DNA of 53,962 nucleotides from Bacillota bacterium (GTDB lineage: Bacteria > Bacillota > Clostridia > Acetivibrionales > DSM-1351), in NCBI GenBank assembly GCA_023412275.1, contig JAEYNY010000157.1, positions 1 to 53,962 of the forward strand. Reading direction: 5' to 3'. Below are positions 51,654-53,962 of the stretch, in pieces. Numbering within the stretch: position 1 is the first letter of the stretch; each line of letters opens with the position of its first letter. Under the pieces are notes generated by a model. The model saw only the letters and a list, made by a program, of their open reading frames with translations. It was not told the DNA's origin and ran no database searches. Both the position numbers and the translations under genes were made by a program.

Positions 51654-51707
51654 CACAAACGATAGGTTTAAATAATACCATTTACCGTAAACTTGACCTC
51701 TTGAATA

Positions 51708-52607
51708 TTATATATTTTTTGTAAGCATATCCCTTACGGTAATATCTGAAACACCTTCCATAAGTGCATTTAGGATATCTTGTTCTGTTATGGATTTTAT
51801 AACGTGCAAGTCATTATCCAAAACCTTGATTATATGAAATACATTGGAATAGTCCATTGATTTTACCAGATCCAGCACCTTAACATCTTCCAATACCGCA
51901 ATTTCTCTTACAGGAAAAATACCTTTTCTAATAATAGCCGAACGTTTTAAAATGAAGTTCTTCATATTCAAGATGGCAGCCTCCTTTTTGTTTTTCCTTA
52001 ACAGAAAAATAATGTAAACCCCAATTAAAACAAGACTCCCATTGTATCTACTTTTAATTAATACCACCGTTCCGACACATATAATCATAATTGAAAAAAA
52101 CAATGAAAATATATTCATTATTCTGTTCGCGCGGAATAAACCCACTTTATCGGATATAAGTTCTACTGCGATTTTACCACCGTCAAGGGGAGGGATAGGA
52201 AACAAATTAAAAATAGCCAGCCATAAATTTATTGTTATGGCTAGCATAATATCTACATTTAAAATTCCTTCTGCAGGAACCTTCCATGTATGTACACAGT
52301 ATATGATCATTGCAAAAACAACATTTACCAAAGGGCCTGAAAAATATATCAGAATTTTTTGAGACTTACTACAATGAAAATCATCAATAGTTGCATTAAC
52401 TCCTACAGGTAAGAGCCTGAATCTGCTGAGTTCGGCTCTACACACTACTCCGGCAGCAATATGACCAAGTTCATGACAAATAATAAAACCCAAGGTCATT
52501 GAATATACAACAAGCATTTTACCTACTATTGCCGCCAGAAATACAGGAATAATCAATAAATCTATCTGAACTCTTGTTCCTTTGAGCCGGAAATCCATAT
52601 GTGGCAA
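51708..52607 (-). CDS. spoIVFB: SpoIVFB-type intramembrane metalloprotease
   Basis: The most likely start is a TTG at 52607, eleven bases after the GGAGG in the 3' end of spoIVFA; ATGs before and after it are alternatives. About 299 residues with four to six membrane helices carry the zinc site HELGH (45-49) and NLFPIPPLDGG (N134, D142). The C-terminal 70 residues resemble a CBS-type domain (SITEQDILNALMEG). In sporulation SpoIVFB cleaves pro-sigma-K in the mother cell. The presence of spoIVFA next to it supports the call. Confidence 0.85.
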   Translation of the reverse strand: MPHMDFRLKGTRVQIDLLIIPVFLAAIVGKMLVVYSMTLGFIICHELGHIAAGVVCRAELSRFRLLPVGVNATIDDFHCSKSQKILIYFSGPLVNVVFAMIIYCVHTWKVPAEGILNVDIMLAITINLWLAIFNLFPIPPLDGGKIAVELISDKVGLFRANRIMNIFSLFFSIMIICVGTVVLIKSRYNGSLVLIGVYIIFLLRKNKKEAAILNMKNFILKRSAIIRKGIFPVREIAVLEDVKVLDLVKSMDYSNVFHIIKVLDNDLHVIKSITEQDILNALMEGVSDITVRDMLTKNI

Positions 52608-52611
52608 TACT

Positions 52612-53505
52612 TTAATTACCTCCATTAATAAGGTCAAAGAGCTTTCCCGGGTTAATCAACTTGTTGTCCTTCCATACTTCAAAATGCAGATTTGAACTTG
52701 ACTCATCCTCTGAGTTACCAACCTTCGCAATTACATCTCCTTGATTAACCTTTTGTCCTACTTTTGTAACCAGAATAGAACAAAACCCGTAAAGAGTCGT
52801 TATACCATCGTTATGTTTTATCTTCACATACTTGCCATATTGAGGATTTGAGCCCACCTCAGTAACCTCTCCTGACAATGCTGCTTTTATGGATGTTCCC
52901 ATATTGGCTTCTATATCAATACCTGAATGGAACTGAGGATTTCCGTTTAGTGGATCTGTCCTTGTTCCAAAGGCTGAAATTATCTCTCCTTTAATAGGAA
53001 CAATAAAAGAGTATTTATCTGCAATACTCTTTATTTCAATATCGTCCAGTACCTGCATATCACTTCCTGATACAGATTTAGTGTCCGTAGATACAGAACT
53101 GCTGTTTGTACCGGTTGCCGGATTAACCCCATTACTTAGATCTATTTTATCTATAACCGATGAAGTCTGAATATCATTACCCTCTGTGCTATCACCGTCT
53201 CCCGCCAGTTTTTGAAGGTTACCGCTACCTTCAGGAAGTTTTACACCTAATGTAATAGCCGCACTCTTAATATATTTATTTACGTCATAGTTTACTGTAG
53301 TAATTTCCTTAACCTTAGATATAAAGGCGTCTGTTGCAGGTGTATTTGCTGCCTTGCACAAGGCTATTGCAGATAAAAAAACCACTACAATCAGCATTTT
53401 TGCGGCTGCAATTGTTGAGATGAGATCACTGTTTGTATTTCTTTTGTTTCTCCGGGGAGTACCGGTTGGTCGGGAGTATTTCGGTCTTTCAATAATTTCG
53501 TCCAT
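52612..53505 (-). CDS. spoIVFA: SpoIVFA-type regulator with degenerate M23 domain
   Basis: The ATG at 53505 follows GGGTGG, giving 297 residues. One membrane helix lies at about 29-49. A low-complexity Ser/Thr/Asp linker (about 100-150) is followed by an LytM/M23 domain with QFHSGIDIEAN (H193, D197) and NLHFEVW. The last is normally HxH; N272 replaces the first His, so peptidase activity is probably lost. This fits SpoIVFA, which holds SpoIVFB inactive and is itself processed during sporulation. Confidence 0.85.
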   Translation of the reverse strand: MDEIIERPKYSRPTGTPRRNKRNTNSDLISTIAAAKMLIVVVFLSAIALCKAANTPATDAFISKVKEITTVNYDVNKYIKSAAITLGVKLPEGSGNLQKLAGDGDSTEGNDIQTSSVIDKIDLSNGVNPATGTNSSSVSTDTKSVSGSDMQVLDDIEIKSIADKYSFIVPIKGEIISAFGTRTDPLNGNPQFHSGIDIEANMGTSIKAALSGEVTEVGSNPQYGKYVKIKHNDGITTLYGFCSILVTKVGQKVNQGDVIAKVGNSEDESSSNLHFEVWKDNKLINPGKLFDLINGGN

Positions 53506-53598
53506 TACTTCCACCCTTTCATTGGCTTATTAATAATTATATAAATTATATTTATCAAATTGAAGGAATATTCCAGGTAGAGTATTATTGTCAACAAA

Positions 53599-53631
53599 AA
53601 AAGATATCCTCAAAATATATAGGATATCTTT
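53599..53631 (-). terminator. Terminator after mgsA
   Basis: AAGATATCCT (53601-53610) pairs with AGGATATCTT (53621-53630). Seven T follow on the minus strand. Confidence 0.8.
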
Positions 53632-53655
53632 TAAAAACAATGTTTTAAACTTTTC

Positions 53656-53962
53656 TTAATCCTGCCTCAGCAGTTCTCTCCACGCAAGGTCTCCACGTTC
53701 AAGACCCTTTATAAGAACCTCGGCAGATGCTATATTGGTAGCAAAAGGAATGTTGTTCACATCACAATGCTTGAATAACAGGTAATTATTGTGGTCCTCT
53801 TCACTATTTGCATCTCTGAAATAAATCAGTAAATCAATTTCATCGCAAGCAATCCTGGCTGATAACTGCTGTGCACCCAGACTGCCGTATGCAAGAAGAT
53901 TAACATTCAACCCTGTGGCTTTATTGATCATAATACCTGTAGATCGTGTCGCTATTATATGA
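53656..53962 (-). CDS. mgsA: Methylglyoxal synthase, 5'-truncated by the window end
   Basis: The readable frame starts at the window edge and reads HIIATRSTGIMINKATGL, then AYGSLGAQQLSARIACDEID and LLIYFRDA, ending FATNIASAEVLIKGL. This is the C-terminal two thirds of MgsA, which turns dihydroxyacetone phosphate into methylglyoxal and phosphate. The usual GTTG and GPxGGDQQ loops read STG and GSLGAQQ, small changes in the phosphate-binding region. The start lies outside the window. Confidence 0.85.
   Translation of the reverse strand, partial: HIIATRSTGIMINKATGLNVNLLAYGSLGAQQLSARIACDEIDLLIYFRDANSEEDHNNYLLFKHCDVNNIPFATNIASAEVLIKGLERGDLAWRELLRQD

Noticed and set aside
1..53962. CRISPR array, tRNA or rRNA genes, insertion sequences
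   Set aside because: No regular short repeats with spacers, cloverleaf-like segments, rRNA stretches, transposase motifs or terminal inverted repeats were recognised by eye.

Overview
The window looks like chromosome from an AT-rich, mesophilic, cellulosome-forming, spore-forming Clostridia species, most like Ruminiclostridium (the Clostridium cellulolyticum group). The evidence is a secreted protein with a type I dockerin, a spoIVFA-spoIVFB pair, an NfnAB-type ferredoxin:NADP oxidoreductase, a lysA-ddh lysine/diaminopimelate operon, and low-GC Shine-Dalgarno sequences that are often runs of G. No rRNA, tRNA, CRISPR array, IS element or prophage was recognised.

Region 1 (1-3429) holds the first codons of an aldo/keto reductase, a DUF2935 protein, and a GGDEF plus HD-GYP cyclic-di-GMP protein. 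Region 2 (3430-23676) is the highlight. It is a roughly 19-kb, nearly gap-free minus-strand gene cluster that looks like an uncharacterised natural-product pathway built on butirosin side-chain chemistry. In transcription order it encodes a GAF/LuxR-type regulator interrupted at an A8 run, an ABC exporter (ATPase and two permeases), an extracellular 5'-nucleotidase-like phosphatase, an acyl carrier protein (ACP2), a BtrH-type acyltransferase, an adenylate-forming ligase, a nucleotidyltransferase-like protein, a GT-B glycosyltransferase, a thymidylate-kinase-like kinase, a second BtrH-type acyltransferase, a type II thioesterase, a PLP-dependent BtrK-type decarboxylase, a BtrJ-type ATP-grasp ligase, a second carrier protein (ACP1), two tandem long BtrH-type proteins with an extra C-terminal domain, and a CYTH-fold protein. 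By analogy with BtrI/BtrJ/BtrK/BtrH, an amino acid would be loaded on ACP1 by the ATP-grasp enzyme, decarboxylated while tethered, and passed to an amine acceptor by a BtrH-type enzyme. ACP2 plus the AMP ligase could deliver a second acyl unit. The kinase, nucleotidyltransferase, CYTH protein and nucleotidase suggest phosphorylated or nucleotide-linked intermediates that may be dephosphorylated outside the cell. No aminocyclitol, thioamide, NRPS or PKS genes are present, so the product is not butirosin or closthioamide.

Region 3 (23926-30702) holds a beta-lactamase-fold hydrolase, a methyl-accepting chemotaxis protein, a small winged-helix-like protein, and a TetR-MFS efflux pair with two matching predicted operators. 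Region 4 (30714-35707) is a secreted/cellulosomal segment: a secreted beta-sandwich protein with a large internal duplication, a dockerin/ricin-lectin/HExxH protein, a holin-like membrane protein and a stand-alone PCP_red-like protein. Region 5 (35791-38897) is ddh, lysA and a TrmB-family regulator. Region 6 (38905-42998) is a MoxR-DUF58-DUF4129 operon and a split TauE/SafE-type transporter pair. Region 7 (43138-49289) includes a VanX-type dipeptidase fused to an L,D-transpeptidase domain, an AI-2E-family membrane protein, a membrane metallophosphoesterase, a secreted helical-repeat protein, an unknown anchored protein and a flavodoxin. Region 8 (49330-53962) is nfnB-nfnA, spoIVFB-spoIVFA and a 5'-truncated methylglyoxal synthase.

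All function calls come from reading motifs, gene order and signals by eye. No database search was run. Start codons were moved where a clear Shine-Dalgarno favoured an internal or alternative start.
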